From: Haberlea rhodopensis
Taxonomy: Eukaryota > Streptophyta > Magnoliopsida > Lamiales > Gesneriaceae
Direction of reading: 5' to 3'
Assembly: GCA_907163345.1 (NCBI GenBank)
Contig: CAJQUN010000524.1
Span: forward strand, 124,001 to 188,000
DNA: 64,000 bases
Shown here piece by piece: positions 33,975 to 44,779 of the stretch. The position numbers and the translations under genes are program-made. Within the stretch, counting starts at the first letter, position 1. Every line of letters starts with the position of its first letter. The notes beneath the pieces are model-generated. The model did no database searches, was not told the origin of the DNA, and saw only the letters and a list, made by a program, of their open reading frames with translations.

Positions 33975-34802
33975 TTTCTTGCCAACTGATTCCCAACTAA
34001 TACAATTCAATTCAACTAACACCCCACAACACTGTCAATCCGACACCCTTCAATACCACAAAACTTCCTCCAAATTTCAATCTTTCCTAACCCACTTCTA
34101 CTACAATTCAAAACTTAGCACCAAAAGATAAAATCTTTGAGAATTAGAGACCAATTACCGCTTAAAAATCCGATCTTGGAAACGTTTGGCACTTGGCTTG
34201 GAATTCCCTTCTTTATGCGCTTCTACCCAATCGGCCTTGCAATTCTTCAAATCTGAAATGAAAATCTCATTAGAATGAATATTACTTCTTAGAGTTGAAG
34301 CAAATTTGAAATTCTATGGAAAAATGATGAGATTAGATGAAGGAATTTGAAAGAGGCGGCTAGGGCTTTTGTTGTGGAGAGGAGAAAGATTGATTTTTTG
34401 AAAGTGATGGATGCTGCGTCTGTGCCCTTATTTTTTTCAAATTTTTCTCTCGCTCGATCGATCGGAAAAATTCTCGATCGATCGAGCGAGGCAGTAGGCA
34501 CAATGTCATTTTAAAAATTCGGGCGATCGATCGAGATTTCCACCGATCGATCGCCAGCAGCAGCAAACAAAATTTGAAAATTTTTTTCTCAACATCTTTC
34601 TCTCGGATTTCCTCGCCTCCAACCAACTTGCTCTTGCTTACACACCTGCAATAAAAATTACACGAATTCATTCCCAGATAACCTCAAAACAAACAACCTA
34701 ACAAAAACACATCAAAACAAAAAAAAATCAAAAACTCAAGGAAGGAAAAACAGAAGTTCTTAATTTATAGTCCCAAGCTGGACTGTCACCTCCTCGTCTT
34801 CA
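33975..34802 (-). other. Spacer between gag and downstream ORF
   Basis: No convincing protein. 34450-34550 holds three pairs of GATCGATC palindromes like those in the LTRs. The ORFs that run through (70-103 codons) look like by-products. Confidence 0.55.
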
Positions 34803-36083
34803 TCAATTTGATGGCTCCTTCGGATTCTTTACAGAATCACTCGGGAGCGTACCTTGCGTCCTCCCAGATATCAACGTGGCCAACTGCCCTATCTGCACCT
34901 CCAAATTTTTGATTGATGCATCTTGATTCTGCATCCTCACCTCCGTTGATGAAATCAGCTTTGCCATCAATTCCTCCATACTCGGCTTTTGTGTGAACCC
35001 GACCTGCGGTTGAGGGTTCAACACATTTTCTTGATTCGACCACCTCAAATTCGGGTGGTTCCTCCATGGTTGGTTGTAGTTCGAGTAGGAATTATTGGGT
35101 GGCCTGTTACCTACAAAATTAACAGCCTCAACAGATTGGTTAAATTGATTACCTGCCTGGCACTCGATGCTAGGATGACCGCCTCCACACAGCTCACAGA
35201 AAATAGTTTGGGCCTGCATTGCTGCTGCTCCCATGCTGTCTATCTTCCGGTTCATGGCTTCTAATTGAGCCGAAAGAGCAGTGATCTCGTCCACTTGATG
35301 GACCCCCATTGGTTTCTGTGGCGTGCTCCTCTCAGATTGCCACTGGTAACTGTTGCACGCCATTTCTTCCAACAAGCTATATGCATCTTCCGGCGTCTTT
35401 CTCATTATGGATCCCCCAGATGCTGCATCAATCATTGAACGGTTAGAAGAAAATAAACCGTTATAAAAAGTTTGTACCTGTAGCCAAATGGGTAGACCAT
35501 GGTGTGGGCATCTCCTCAACAACTCCTTAAAACGATCCCACGCTTCATATAAAGTCTCGGGGTCAAACTGCCCAAAAGTCGTGATATCATTCCGCATCTT
35601 CGCCGTCTTGGAAGGGGGAAAGTACTTTGACAAAAACGCCTTTGTCATCCCCTCCCATGTTGTTATAGAACCTGCAGGTAAAGAATTCAACTATGCCTTA
35701 GCTTTGTCTCGTAATGAAAAGGGAAAGAGTCTTAACCTGATGGCGTCGTCAGAGACGCCATTGTGTTTGAATGTATCACAAATCTCCAAAAAGTTGGAGA
35801 TGTGATTATTCGGGTCATCCGTAGCTGCTCCCCCGAACATCACCGAGTGCTGAATCATTTGTATGATTGCCGGCTTGATCTCAAAATTGTTTGCTTGAAT
35901 CGTCGGCCTCGTAATACTCGACAACGATCCATGAAATGCTGGTTGTGCAAAGTCCATCATCGATCTAGGGTGCTGTGCTTCGTTATTATCAGCCATTGCT
36001 CGAGCTTCTCGTAGTCGCCTAAGTAAAGTTCTTTCTATCTCTGGATCGAAAGGCTCGAGAATGGGCTCCTCTCTTCTAAGCAT
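34803..36083 (-). pseudogene. Athila-like gag with one in-frame stop
   Basis: Starts at MLRREEPILEPFDPEIERTL (36083). A retrotransposon gag domain (PF03732 type) spans about residues 80-200 (WEGMTKAFLSKYFPP, AWDRFKELLRRCPHHG). A zinc-knuckle-like CELCGGGHPSIEC lies near residue 300. A TAG at 35691-35693 separates the first 130 codons from the remaining 295, in the same frame. The family has Trp (TGG) at this position, so a single base change explains it. Otherwise the 427-codon frame is open. The protein would form the particle that carries the RNA. Confidence 0.85.
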
Positions 36084-36248
36084 GCACTAGAGAAACGGTT
36101 CCTGTACAAAATAGACAAAAGGAGACAACAAAATGCACAAAGTTATTCACAAAGATCAACAAAAGAAAACAAAGAAAACAGAAATGCAATAATAAAAGAA
36201 TTGGCTAAATTACAATTAACTAATCTCGTATGATATTATACAGATTAG

Positions 36249-36266
36249 TCCCCGGCAACGGCGCCA
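36249..36266 (-). promoter_or_regulatory. Primer-binding site, tRNA-Asp type
   Basis: Minus strand TGGCGCCGTTGCCGGGGA lies seven bases after the 5' LTR. It complements the 3' end of plant tRNA-Asp, the primer known for Athila elements. Confidence 0.85.
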
Positions 36267-36272
36267 AAAACT

Positions 36273-37819
36273 TGACCGCTTTATTTTTAAACAAAAGATA
36301 TTTCAAAGAATGGTTTTAAGCGATTCTACCGCAAGTGCACGGTTGTCAAGTTTTAGTATAGTGAAAATTAAGTACAGGTTGTCGAATCCACAGGGACTAA
36401 CGTATAAGTACCAAATAAGATTAATAAAATTATATTTAGCCTACGATAAAAGGAGTTTGATTAACTAAAGCTAAATTAAACTGAAGAATAAAGATTAAAC
36501 TAGAAACAAAGAATATAACGGTTCCGGAAATGCGAAGGTAAGTCACTCGAGAAAATTACCAAGCTCGTCGTTCAATTATATTATCTCTACTGATTCAACG
36601 GAATTCTCAAATTATCACTCAATTGATTTTAAAGGTGAAAGGTTTTCACTCTTATTCGATACACTCTCTCGAGCTGTAAAGAAACTAACAATAAATTAGA
36701 ACAAGTCACTCTCGTGCACCTATTTACTAATTCAAAGTTGCTTAAATTATCAAAACCTTATAACTCTAAATCTTTCGATTTCAAGTTCTCACATATGCGA
36801 TATCATCTCTCGATCTCAATCGTGACATACATCATAAATTAATGGAGCGTGTTACAACGTTATCTCTCGATCTCGGTTGTAACTCTCAAATTCAATCAAA
36901 GCTAGCTAGACTTTGATCTACACATGCAATCAATCTATGAACAATAAATATCAATGCGCTCAAATACCAATGAATCAATATATCAAACACAACGAACTAA
37001 AACTTCAATAATATAAACCAAATTCAATTCAAATCAAATACAGATGAGTTTAATTGTCTCTCGACCTCAAAAACATCAAATGAAAATGAAAATCAAATAA
37101 ATTAAGGTTCAGAAATACGATAAACGATGGATAAATCCGTGCGTTGCACCGTGGTTTCTCCTCTTGTTCCTTCCTTGCACTCCGGAATTGATTGGCTTGA
37201 CCTTGGACGAAGAACGGAGATTGGATCTCCTTTTCCGGCGTTGGACGGCGGCTCCTTGACCTAGAAATCGTCTGAAAATGGTCTAATATCGTCTCCCCTT
37301 GAAATGGATCAAGCCTCCCGCTTAAAAGCCCCACAATCTCGATAAATAAGGAAAATAAAATCTTCAGATTTCGCGTCTCGATCGATCGAGATTTTCACCG
37401 ATCGATCGGTGCACTGTTCACGTCAGCCTTTTGCACTCACTGCCTCGATCGATCGAGAATTTCCACCGATCGATCGAGATTTCTCAAAATTTGTTGCTGA
37501 AGTTACTGCCTCGCTCGATCGATCGAGATTTCCACCGATCGATCGAGCCTTCAAAAAATCTGACTCTCGCTTCTGGCTGGCTCGATCGATCGAGAATAAA
37601 TCTCGATCGATCGAGATTTGGGAAATCCATCTTCTTTCATTTTCTCTTCTTTTACGCCTCGATTTCGCCCGTTATCTTCATGTAAGCTCATTTCTTCCAC
37701 TTCCGGTCTAATTTCCTGAAACAAACGAATAAACACCAAAAAGTATAATATCATCCAGGAAAAAGTACGGAAAATGGGAAGAAATTACAGTTAAAATCAC
37801 TCAAAATCTAAGCCTATCA
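36273..37819 (-). repeat. 5' LTR of Athila-like element
   Basis: 1547 bp, nearly identical to 29846-31395. One GATCGATC-containing block is 4 bp shorter here (about 37445). Confidence 0.9.
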
Positions 37820-37824
37820 CTCAC

Positions 37825-38645
37825 ACACAATAGAAGAATTACAAGCTCCAATACAATAACAATGTATGGAGATTGCAAAGCTTAAATCAAATAATAATTA
37901 TCAAGACTTTTGTATAAGTTGTAGGCTTGTTCCTTAGCTTCAAAATGCTCCAAAGCATCCATATTTATAGTGTAGAAGACCTCCAAGGCTCCTACTAGCC
38001 GTTGCTACTCATAAGGCTGAAATCACTCCAAGATCGCCTCGGACATCGCCTCAGGCGATCACCATCGCCGCGCCCCAACGGTCACCAAAAATCACGCATC
38101 GCCTCAGGCGATCGCTGGATCGCCTCAGGCGATCAGCAGCAAAAATCAAGGTCGTAGCCTCAGCATGTCCAATTCTGTCATCGCCTCAAACGAACTTCAG
38201 ATCGCCTCAGGCGTTCCTGCCATCGCCTCGGGCGTTCAGCCCATCGCCTCGGACGATCTCCCTGCGCGCATGCCCGCGCCCTCGGCGTCGCTCCAGTCGA
38301 TGTGCGGGGCGAAGTGCCATAAGGTTGCCATCGCCTCAGGCGTTGTTCACCATCGCTTCAGGCGATCTTCCTCGCATGCTCGCCTAGCCATCGCCTCTGT
38401 CGATGTGCGTGGCGATGCCTCTCCTGGCACCCATCGCCTGGGGCGATGATCACCATCGCCTGGGGCGATCCAGGCCAGAATATGCACACTTGATTTTCTT
38501 CAATCCAAACCACTTTTCATCACTTAATCTGCACACTAAGTAGATGCATTAGTATAACAAACACAAGTTTTGTTGATCATCAAACTCAAGATTGACCGGG
38601 GATAATTTAACGCATTAAACGCAACCATGCGTTTAAGGCTCAACA
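37825..38645 (-). repeat. 3' LTR of Sirevirus-like element, inner part
   Basis: Continues the LTR after the nested insertion and ends AAGGCTCAACA. Minus-strand TATA box CTATAAATATGG at about 37959-37970. 38030-38470 contains 12 copies of ATCGCCT, several extended to GATCGCCTCAGGCGATC. Confidence 0.9.
37959..37970 (-). promoter_or_regulatory. LTR TATA box (3' LTR copy)
   Basis: Minus strand CTATAAATATGG. The 5' LTR equivalent near 41719-41730 reads CTATAATTATGG. Confidence 0.5.
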
Positions 38646-38646
38646 A

Positions 38647-38873
38647 TCTCCCCCTTTTTGATGATCACAAAACTTGATAAACTTGAATAAGTAATATGCA
38701 TGAAATGTGAGTAAAAATAACTCCCCCTTAACAATTGCATAACACATACAAGTTATCAAGTAAATCATTAAACAAACTCTCCCCCTCAAACCATGCATAC
38801 ATAAGCTCTCCCCCTTAAACTATGCATTTATTAAGGTTCAAGTTTATCACAAAATTCTCCCCCTTTTTGTGAT
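38647..38873 (-). promoter_or_regulatory. Five polypurine tracts beside the 3' LTR
   Basis: On the minus strand GGGGGAG-type tracts occur at about 38648-38660 (abutting the LTR), 38721-38729, 38777-38787, 38806-38816 and 38857-38870. The first and last share AAAAAGGGGGAGA and similar flanks. Multiple polypurine tracts are described for Sireviruses. Confidence 0.75.
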
Positions 38874-39324
38874 AATCAAAAAGCATAAAATTTAAATAAG
38901 CATTACTCAAATAATTGACACATAGCCATATTTTAACAATTTTACACATGGTCCTCACCAAGCATGTAATAGCCATTAGATTAAATCAATTAGAGGGAAA
39001 CACATGCGTTTAAGGCACTCAACAATAAATTCTAAATGTTGCAATGTGTGCATATGTTCATGCATTCAAGCCCAATAGACAATAAAACTATCAAGGCATT
39101 TTAACAAATTATAGCACATTTTCACATAGTATTTTCAAATTTGAATGCAAGACATATCAAGATACTTACTATAAAAAGATAAGCATACATCATGCACTTA
39201 ACAATTATGCTAAGGGGTTATGCATTTTACTCCAATGAATATTGAGCTTCAATATTTATTGATCACAATTAATTTGTGCCAATGAATTTTGAAATTGCTC
39301 TTTTAACAAAAAAATTTTTTACCC
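38874..39324 (-). other. Non-coding 3' interior of Sirevirus-like element
   Basis: AT-rich, no gene seen. Confidence 0.6.
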
Positions 39325-41009
39325 TCAATGACAAGAGTTCGTTCTTGTCATAGGTCCAACGCCTCGAGCCTCTTCTATAGTTGTGAATAATACAAACTCC
39401 TCCTTTGAGTTGCTTGGCCCTTCATCCTTCATTCCATTCTTGTCCCTACAAGACAAATTTACAATTGGATGAACTTTGGTACCCATTTGATTTTTGGGTC
39501 CTAGGGGGTTAACTTTCAATGGCACTTTTGGAATCCATTTCCACCTCTTATTAGGTTGGTATTGGATTCTAGCAAACCTACACTTATTTTTAGTGTGGCC
39601 ATTTTTGCAACAATAATTACAAGTAGGAGAATCATGCTTTGCATTGGCCAACAAGCTAGAAAAAGTTTTTGATTTGCTTGAAAAACCTAACCCGGCTTTG
39701 TCAAAGCTACAACGTTGCAAGCCAAGCAATTCATTCATCTTTTTACTACTTTCACTAAATTTGCAAAATGATATCTTTAAAGATTTTAATTCATTTTTCA
39801 ATGAATTATTTTCTTCATCTTTCTTAGCAATCTCAAGTTTGAGTAATTTGTTACTCATCTTGGTTTTGCCAAGAGCATCAATACGATCATTATAAGATTC
39901 TAAAAGTTCATCAAATGAACCTCATTGTCACTTTCATCTCCTTCATCTCCAAGAGCCATTAGACATAGATTGGTGGCTTCTTCTTTATCGGAGTCGCTAT
40001 CACTCCATGTGGCTATAAACGCCTTCTTCTTCCCTTTGTCCTCATTCTTCTTCCTAGGGCATTTGTTAGCATAATGACCTTTATCATTGCAATTATAACA
40101 AGTTACCTCATTTTTGGATTCATTTTTGGTTGCACTTGAGGTCTTTGACTTGCTATGTTTGGTGAAGAGCTTCTTGAACTTCTTTATGAATAGGATCATC
40201 TCCTCATCATCATCATCATCTTCTTCATCATCGGAGTGGTCTTTCCTTCCAACCAAGGCAATCCCATTTCTCTTGGATCTATCCTCCTCCTTTACTTCTC
40301 TCCTTGTGGCAACTTCAAGCTCATGAGTCACCAATGTGCCATGGAGCTCATCAAGATCATAGGAAGCACTTTCTCCTTTGTTGGACTCGATAATGGCCGT
40401 CCTCTTTGCATCCCATTCTTTAGGTAAGGCCCTTAGTGCTCTCCTCCATATTTGCTTTGAAGGGTACTTCTCTCCAAGTTGGGCAAGCTCATTTATGATA
40501 AGGGTGGGCCTTCTAAACATGGAATCTACATCTTCTCCGGAATCCATCTCAAATGTCTCATATTTGAGTTGTAGGAGATCAATCTTGGTCTCCTTTACTT
40601 GGTTGGTTCCTTCATGACAAATTTTCAATTTGTCCCATATCTCCTTAGCGGTTGAGCACATTGAAATCCGGTTGTACTCCTTCATATCTAAAGCACAATG
40701 CAAAATATTAATTGCTTTAGCATTTTTAGATATTAACATCATATCCGCTTTTGTGAAGTCGTCCATTTCTTTGGGAACACTAATTCCCCCAACATCCTTT
40801 AAAGGAGTATGTGGACCTTTCACAATGATTTTCCATAGATCATAATCTACGGATTGGATATATAGAGAAATTCTATTTTTCCAATAACCGTAGTTATCAC
40901 CCGTGGAAAGCGGAGGGCGATTCGTCAATTGACCTTGAGCAAACTCATTTGCTAGATTAGCCATAAAAAGATTTGATTTAAAACAAAAATCAAATGGCTC
41001 TGATACCAC
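39325..41009 (-). pseudogene. Sirevirus-like gag with one frameshift
   Basis: The 369-codon frame from 41009 contains GDNYGYWKNRISLYIQS and AKEIWDKLKICHEGTNQVKE, typical of this gag class. A Lys-rich segment and a CCHC zinc knuckle CYNCNDKGHYANKC follow near residue 300. The frame ends in VHLMNF-stop at 39900. Homology goes on in another frame across 39915-39860 and as the 177-codon ORF 39858-39325, which has a coiled-coil-like start and a second knuckle CNYCCKNGHTKNKC. One frameshift near 39916 therefore splits one gag. The most upstream Met lies close to the primer-binding site; MANLANEFAQG, 15 codons later, is the likelier start. No pol follows. Confidence 0.85.
40997..41008 (-). promoter_or_regulatory. 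Primer-binding site, initiator tRNA-Met type
   Basis: Minus strand TGGTATCAGAGC begins two bases after the 5' LTR. Confidence 0.85.
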
Positions 41010-41010
41010 T

Positions 41011-42411
41011 TGTTGGAATCGAAGAGGGGGGGTGAATGAGATTCCTTGGCTACTTTAGCTTTTTAAAATGAGTTTGTAAAAATAAAATATTTTGCGCTTG
41101 CGGAAGCCTTTAGTCAATCGATAAATGCAAAGAATAAAATAAATAAATGCGTAAAGGAAATAAAGCAATAAATAACAAAAGGATTTGTTATAGAAGTTCG
41201 GCGATGAATCGCCTACGTCTCCTCTTCCCGGTAAGATAACCTCCAACCGAGGTTCCACTAGAACAATAGATCTTGGCCTTCATGGCTCCAAGTTAGCCAC
41301 ACAACAACTCTTCCCGAGTTTACAACGCTCTTCCCGAGCACACTACTCTTCCCGAGTATACAACGCTCTTCCCGAGCACAATACCCTTCACGAGTATACA
41401 AAGCTCTTCCCGAGCTACCAACACTCTTCACGAGTCTTCTTGGCCTTAAGGGCTCCAAGGATAGCCACACACTTGCACCAACTAGACTTGTTGATGACTT
41501 TACAATTTTCCAACTTGCTTTGGTGTTGGAGGACCTTTACAATAACTCAACACACACCTTCACGGTGTACCAACACGAAGTGAACAAGACTCACACACAA
41601 TAGAAGAATTACAAGCTCCAATACAATAACAATGTATGGAGATAAATCAAATAATAATTATCAAGACTTTTGTATAAGTTGTAGGCTTGTTCCTTAGCTT
41701 CAAAATGCTCCAAAGCATCCATAATTATAGTGTAGAAGGCCTCCAAGGCTCCTACTAGCCGTTGCTACTCATAAGGCTGAAATCACTCCAAGATCGCCTC
41801 GGACATCGCCTCAGGCGATCACCATCGCCGCGCCCCAACGGTCTCCAAAAATCAAGCATCGCCTCAGGCGATCGCTGGATCGCCTCAGGCGATCAGCAGC
41901 AAAAATCAAGACCGTAGCCTCAGCATGTCCAATTCTGTCATCGCCTCAAACGAACTTCAGATCGCCTCAGGCGTTCCTGCCATCGCCTCGGGCGTTCAGC
42001 CCATCGCCTCGGACGATCTCCATGCGCGCATGCCCGCGCCATGCCTCGGCGTCGCTCCAGTCGATGTGCGGGGCGAAGTGCCAGAAGGTTGCCATCGCCT
42101 CAAGCGTTGTTCACCATCGCTTCAGGCGATCTTCCTCGCATGCTCGCCTAGCCATCGCCTCTGTCGATGTGCGTGGCGATGCCTCTCCTGGCACCCATCG
42201 CCTGGGGCGATGATCACCATCGCCTGGGGCGATCCAGGCCAGAATATGCACACTTGATTTTCTTCAATCCAAACCATTTTTCATCACTTAATCTGCACAC
42301 TAAGTAGATGCATTAGTATAACAAACACAAGTTTTGTTGATCATCAAAACTCAAAGATTGACCGGGGATAATTTAACGCATTAAACGCAACCGTGCGTTT
42401 AAGGCTCAACA
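41011..42411 (-). repeat. 5' LTR of Sirevirus-like element
   Basis: 1401 bp, about 1% different from the split LTR; a 10-bp deletion near 41643. It contains CTCTTCCCGAG units (41309-41440) and the GATCGCCTCAGGCGATC palindromes (41790-42240). It is followed by TSD CCCTT at 42412-42416. Confidence 0.9.
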
Positions 42412-42416
42412 CCCTT

Positions 42417-43320
42417 GTATCTCCTTCTACTGGACTTCACTTCGTCTTCAAATCATTGTCGTTGCATCGTCCGAGGGAGAGAGAGGCTGCTCAAAAATAT
42501 TTGTGTTTTATGGTAGGGTTTCAGTATTTAGGAAGAGGGCAAATGTGTAAAAATGCATCTTGTATCCTTACTACTGTAGCTAATTGTCATAGACATCACA
42601 CCGGCCAGCGTGAATGCCTCATACCTAAATTTTGGAGCTTATCACGGGCCTATAGATTCCTATGGGTATTTGAATACTTGAGAAGAACATAGGATGGTAC
42701 ATGATAATTTACAAATCACACTCTTATCCTGTGAGTCAAACGTACCTTAACGGCCTTAGATAATTTGGATTCTAAGCTTTTCCTATATGTATTTTCCGTC
42801 CCAACCGTTAAATATTTGGAAAAGTCTTTGCAACACCTTATATATGGCCACCCTTGTTCACAAATGCTGCGCCTAACGGCCGATGCTTCTTTGTAACAAA
42901 AAAATCCCACCCCTAAGAAGAAAAACTTCAAAACAGAATATTATACATATTATATTAAGTATTTATATACTTTATAGCCATCTTATTTGTGACAGGGATT
43001 TAACTCAAATTATAAAATCACGTATAGAATAAATTAAATATTGGAAATGAATAAGTGACGACATTCATTAAGCTTCTATGATATACATTAAACATAAACT
43101 TTTATATTTTATTCGTGTGCCAAAGAATAAAAACTAATTTACATTGTTTAAAGTTTAAAGAGGAGCTAGAAGAAATTAACCGCGTACGTAATTTGGCGTT
43201 TTTTGAAATATATATATATGGACGCATGGTTTTTATCAATGAAGCAAAAAATATCAAAATGAGCTCGAAGTCCCCATGTACATCTGACAGTAGGAGAATT
43301 TTTTTTACACCTTAGTTTCT
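42417..43320. other. Intergenic DNA, no gene recognised
   Basis: 42417-42530 is GC-richer and, on the minus strand, looks like a 5' leader (CT-rich, then ATG codons). With the inserted elements removed it would lie about 550 bp upstream of the fumarase exon, but no reading frame links them. The rest is AT-rich. Confidence 0.4.
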
Positions 43321-44272
43321 ATAAAGTACGAGTGCTATACACGACATTGTACTCCCGCCTAACAACTCTATTAGAGTAATCCTTTACAAATGCAATCAAA
43401 TCTTTCTTATCTTTAAAGATCATATTCACGAATAGCTCTCCTTTCTCTGGATTATAGTACCTCGTTTACGTTCCAGAAGGTACACCAACAGAATCAGGAA
43501 GTTGTTCCTCGTAGACCACATTAAAAAAAGGTGGCATTTCATTTGTGTTCTGTAAAAAATGGTGCGTCATTCACATGTGTCACATCACAAGGATTTTCAT
43601 GGTAAATGGGAAATACATGCATATTATCATCTTCGTCATCATGCATATCATCTTCATCATCTACAGATAGGATCGATGACATTTCGGGTTCATTATCACT
43701 CTTGACCGCATCACGTTGACTATCTCCAATTACATCATCTATAACTGGCCCTTCAGATGAAGCCACCATATATGTATGCTTCGACGGACCAATATCTACG
43801 TCATAGGCATCATGAACTTGTGTAACATTTTCACTTATATAATTACAACCTCCTTAAACATTCGGCCAATATGTAGGATTGTCTTCGAACGGGTCAGTTA
43901 TATACTTATCCCAACATCCAATTTGATACTCAAAATATGTAGAATCTTGATTTGGTTGAAAACCACGGTGCGTTGATGTACCCGGTTGATCACTGTACCC
44001 TATATTCATTAGTCCTTCAGTGACTTGTGTAATATATGATTCTGGTCATCAAAATGGACATCATGTGAAGTTTGCTCTGTTTCGACATAGATATGCAACA
44101 TTTGCATATTGGGACATTGCATAATAAACTCTACAACATCATCATCTATAATGCTGATTTGTACTTCATTCCAACAAGATTTCCCCATAAAAGAATATCT
44201 GGTTGACAACTTGGTATTAAACATCATTGGGTCGATGTTTAATTTTCTATTTACTACTTGAACTAATTCCAA
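43321..44272 (-). pseudogene. MULE transposase N-terminal relic
   Basis: The minus-strand ORF 44272-44009 (MELVQVVNRKLNIDP, ending in ISIIDDDVVEFIM and LHIYVE) fits the PB1-like N-terminal module of plant MULE transposases. An acidic linker follows (43769-43539, DDEDDMHDDEDD). From about 43455 to 43321 the frame reads KGELFVNMIFKDKKD, then VKDYSNRVVRREYNVVYS, the MuDR DNA-binding domain. An in-frame TAA lies just before it. The catalytic domain is missing. Confidence 0.7.
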
Positions 44273-44554
44273 TAAAGTAATAGATCGTGGAATTCGAATT
44301 GGTCTGATAGGTTGGATGTATACTCAATCGACCCATTTTCGATAATATTACCACCAAAATATAGTAGCTCTTCAATATTTTTAATTTTGACAGAATAAGA
44401 AAAATGTTCGAGTTGAAAAACCAAAAACGAACGAAAGGAATAAACGTGAGAGGAAGAATTTGTGCAAAATACACTACTTGTTTAATGAGAAAAGAAAGAT
44501 CGAATAATGTGAGAGACTGATCATTTGATTATAAATGAAATATCGGTGTTAAAT

Positions 44555-44775
44555 TTATAGCAAGGGAGGAGGGGTGGATAGCATCCTCCCGCTACAGATG
44601 TCAGCGGGAGCCTGCATAATAGCAGGCCCCCGCTATCACCTGCAATGGAGACCTGCAAAATAACAAGTCTTCGCAGCAGGTGATAGTGGGAGCAATTTTA
44701 AATGCCCTCCGCTATCACCTGCCGCGGAGACCTGCATAACTCCGCTACAGATGATAGCGGATTGCAGTATTTATG
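44555..44775. repeat. Short inverted and direct repeats at MULE 5' end
   Basis: Units around CCGCTATCACCTGC and GGAGACCTGCATAA alternate in both orientations. They lie about 300 bp upstream of the MULE relic start, so they are probably subterminal repeats of that element. Confidence 0.5.
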
Positions 44776-44779
44776 TAAT

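Larger units (their letters stand above)
29846..37819 (-). mobile_element. Young Athila-like gypsy element without pol
   Basis: A 7974-bp element with LTRs 29846-31395 and 36273-37819 and TSD CTCAC. From 5' to 3' on the minus strand: LTR, tRNA-Asp primer-binding site, gag with one stop, a region with GATCGATC palindromes, an ORF with a putative plant transposon-protein domain, a long non-coding stretch, polypurine tract, LTR. Protease, RT, RNase H and integrase are absent. The LTRs differ by about nine substitutions and two indels by eye (about 0.6%), so insertion was recent. Confidence 0.9.
29263..42411 (-). mobile_element. Gag-only Sirevirus-like copia element, split by a nested Athila-like element
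   Basis: LTRs are 29263-29845 plus 37825-38645 (1404 bp, split) and 41011-42411 (1401 bp). TSD is CCCTT. Without the nested insertion at 29846-37819 the element is about 5.2 kb, with a 2.4-kb interior that encodes gag only. Multiple polypurine tracts beside the 3' LTR and palindrome-rich LTRs are recognised hallmarks of Sireviruses. LTR divergence is near 1% by eye. A solo LTR of the same family lies at 61635-63024. Confidence 0.85.

Noticed and set aside
36249..36266. tRNA-like sequence match
   Set aside because: Only an 18-base primer-binding site; no tRNA gene around it. The same holds for the tRNA-Met-type sites at 25767 and 40997.
38165..38449. ORF of 94 codons with Ile-Ala-Ser-Gly repeats (also at 41925 and 62538)
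   Set aside because: Translation of the GATCGCCTCAGGCG repeat of the Sirevirus-like LTR.
40114..40326. Plus-strand ORF with a long Ser run
   Set aside because: Antisense of the acidic segment of the Sirevirus-like gag.
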